This document shows positions 5,202-6,193 of a stretch of 6,193 bases of DNA, piece after piece. The DNA is from Lachnospiraceae bacterium (lineage in GTDB: Bacteria; Bacillota; Clostridia; Lachnospirales; Lachnospiraceae). The stretch is from assembly GCA_900763175.1 (NCBI GenBank), contig CAAFJI010000293.1:1-6193 (forward strand). The letters are read 5' to 3'. The notes below the pieces were generated by a model. It was not told the origin of the DNA, did not search any database, and saw only the letters and a list, made by a program, of their open reading frames with translations. How positions within the stretch are numbered: position 1 is the first letter of the stretch; each line of letters opens with the position of its first letter. The position numbers were made by a program, and so were the translations under genes.

Positions 5202-6086
5202 TTATTCCTCAGTCTTAGGCTGAGCTTCTGTATTCTCGGGAGCTTGTGTATTCTCAGTTGCCTCTGGTACTTCTGCCTGCTTTTCCTGTGGAACCGGAGC
5301 AACGGCAACAGGCGGAATTTTAACGCCAAGGATTCTACCCAGCTGCTCTCTGTCAAGGATCAGATTGAATCCCATCGGATTGATTACAAATGCCCTTGCC
5401 TGCTTAATGAGAAGACCTGGCAGCTTGGCAAATGGAACCTTGGCAGCACGAAGCTTTTTGCCTCTGGCAAATTTGTCAAACTCCATCACATCAGAAAATG
5501 CCGGCTGAAGAATTTCTCCCTCTTTATTCTTAAGATAAGGAATATTGATCTTGTTCGGGTTCTCCGGATCTGCAGCCATAGCCACAAGGAACTCGGATTT
5601 CTTCAGATTCACGATCAGCTCCTCTTCCATCTCACGCATATTCTGACGCTCTTCCTTCTTAATCGGACGACGCAGCTCCTGCATGAAATAAATACCAGAC
5701 ATCTGAAGGGTCGGGTTAAAAAGCGGCTGTTTCTTCGGCTCAAGGTTGCTGAAATCTGCCTGTTTTGCAATCCGACTAACCTCTATCTCGATCTTATCCT
5801 CTCCATTTACCCATACAACGCTGTTTACGCCGATGGCATACAGAGTACCATAAAGTCTGGGATAATCCTTTCTCTCATACTTCATTCCCATGAGAAGAAT
5901 CTTTTCTCCAACCTTCTGCTTGCCAAATTCCTTGATCTCTTCTTCTGTTGCAAAAATCCAAACCTGGTCATTAAAGCTCTCTTCATCGCAAACCACATAT
6001 GGAAGCTTCGTAGCCTGTGAATATGCTACAAAGACATTATCTCTTGTCTGTAATTCCTTAATTGCATCCTGTTCACTGATTCCCAT
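5202..6086 (-). CDS. Protein with two SseB-like domains and an acidic tail
   Basis: The 294-residue protein has no signal peptide or membrane segment. Residues about 165-250 match the SseB N-terminal domain family: FLVAMAADPENPNK, then AFSDVMEFDKFA and the hallmark-like ARAFVINPMGFNLILDRE (230-247). Residues about 17-97 look like a second, diverged copy with the same strand order: VFVAYSQATKLPYVVCD, a WIFATEEEIKEFG segment and LYAIGVNSVVWVNG. A charged helical linker (about 140-162) joins them. The C-terminal 35-40 residues are low complexity, rich in Pro, Ala, Glu and Thr, and probably disordered. SseB-domain proteins have poorly known roles; the E. coli sseB gene was named for an effect on serine sensitivity, and no enzyme activity is established to my knowledge. 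GAGAGGA lies 7 bases before ATG 6086. It forms its own unit, ended by the terminator at 5148-5108. Function is unassigned. Confidence 0.85.
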   Translation of the reverse strand: MGISEQDAIKELQTRDNVFVAYSQATKLPYVVCDEESFNDQVWIFATEEEIKEFGKQKVGEKILLMGMKYERKDYPRLYGTLYAIGVNSVVWVNGEDKIEIEVSRIAKQADFSNLEPKKQPLFNPTLQMSGIYFMQELRRPIKKEERQNMREMEEELIVNLKKSEFLVAMAADPENPNKINIPYLKNKEGEILQPAFSDVMEFDKFARGKKLRAAKVPFAKLPGLLIKQARAFVINPMGFNLILDREQLGRILGVKIPPVAVAPVPQEKQAEVPEATENTQAPENTEAQPKTEE

Positions 6087-6106
6087 GTCTTTATCCTCTC
6101 AGTCCT

Positions 6107-6159
6107 GGTTTTCTAAACATGGCCGCCCAAAAACGTTTGTCATCTATCGGCCGAAAACC
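6107..6159 (-). promoter_or_regulatory. Long-range leader hairpin before the SseB-domain gene
   Basis: GGTTTTC and GAAAACC (6159-6153 with 6113-6107) pair over 7 bases. Directly inside on one side, GGCCG pairs with CGGCC (6152-6148 with 6125-6121) after a 7-base bulge, closing a 22-base loop. The loop includes the palindrome AAACGTTT (6131-6138). The outer stem ends 6 bases before the ribosome binding site (6100-6094). Two tiny reading frames lie here: 14 codons from ATG 6143 and 9 codons from ATG 6120, ending at or just past the ribosome binding site. The pairing is seen directly; a role in controlling translation is only inferred. Confidence 0.35.
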
Positions 6160-6172
6160 TGATATACGTTCT

Positions 6173-6187
6173 ATTTTATAATAAAAT
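6173..6187. promoter_or_regulatory. AT-rich palindrome with -10-like sequences on both strands
   Basis: ATTTTAT-A-ATAAAAT is a perfect 15-base palindrome. Read on the minus strand it gives TATAAA (6180-6175), a plausible -10 box for the SseB-domain gene with a leader of about 80 bases; the -35 box would lie just beyond the window. Read on the plus strand it gives TATAAT (6177-6182), without a good -35 at normal spacing. The promoter call is tentative because the window cuts it. Confidence 0.35.
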
Positions 6188-6193
6188 CATAAA

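Noticed and set aside
5244..6020. 258-codon open frame on the plus strand
   Set aside because: It is fully antisense to the SseB-domain gene, has no ribosome binding site or recognisable domain, and its leucine- and serine-rich composition is typical of a mirror frame.

Overview
The window reads as chromosomal DNA from a Gram-positive Firmicute, most likely a gut-type clostridium of the Lachnospiraceae (Blautia/Ruminococcus/Roseburia-like). The reasons are a ClpC-type (not ClpB) chaperone with a UVR-type middle region, strong GGAGG-type ribosome binding sites, a short YtrA-like GntR regulator, and a small protein of a family I recall from Lachnospiraceae under the doubtful name 'endosialidase'. 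The genus is inference. All convincing genes lie on the minus strand, so transcription runs from high to low coordinates. No tRNA, rRNA, CRISPR array, insertion sequence or phage gene is visible. No gap without a gene exceeds about 210 bases.

Layout in the direction of transcription. (1) 6193-6087: leader of the first gene, with an AT-rich -10-like palindrome at the window edge and a long-range hairpin just before the ribosome binding site. (2) 6086-5202: a protein with two SseB-like domains and an acidic Pro/Ala/Glu/Thr tail. It is closed by a strong intrinsic terminator (5148-5108). (3) 5054-2192: a tight two-gene operon, a 123-residue GntR/YtrA-type repressor followed 6 bases after its stop codon by the ribosome binding site of clpC. 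(4) 2191-1995: intergenic, with no terminator seen, but a good sigma-A-type promoter and a leader of about 85 bases carrying two small hairpins. (5) 1994-211: the 137-residue 'endosialidase'-named protein of unknown function, whose stop codon overlaps the start of radA. (6) 210-1: a 55-codon cysteine-containing reading frame starting 1 base after radA. A strong promoter-like sequence lies inside it, its -10 box in the middle of a dyad with 13-base arms. The promoter probably serves a gene beyond the window's left edge.

Functionally this is a protein- and DNA-maintenance neighbourhood: the ClpC unfoldase (partner of ClpP) and the RadA/Sms branch-migration helicase. In Bacillus these sit together in ctsR-mcsA-mcsB-clpC-radA-disA. 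Here ctsR, mcsA and mcsB are not next to clpC, a GntR-family gene takes the regulator's place, an unknown small protein separates clpC from radA, and disA does not follow directly. No CtsR-type heptad repeats or CIRCE element were found by eye before gntR-clpC. The most interesting leads are the GntR-ClpC pairing, the conserved small protein coupled to radA, and the operator-like dyad over the promoter downstream of radA. I saw no clear sign of a wholly new defence or mobile system.
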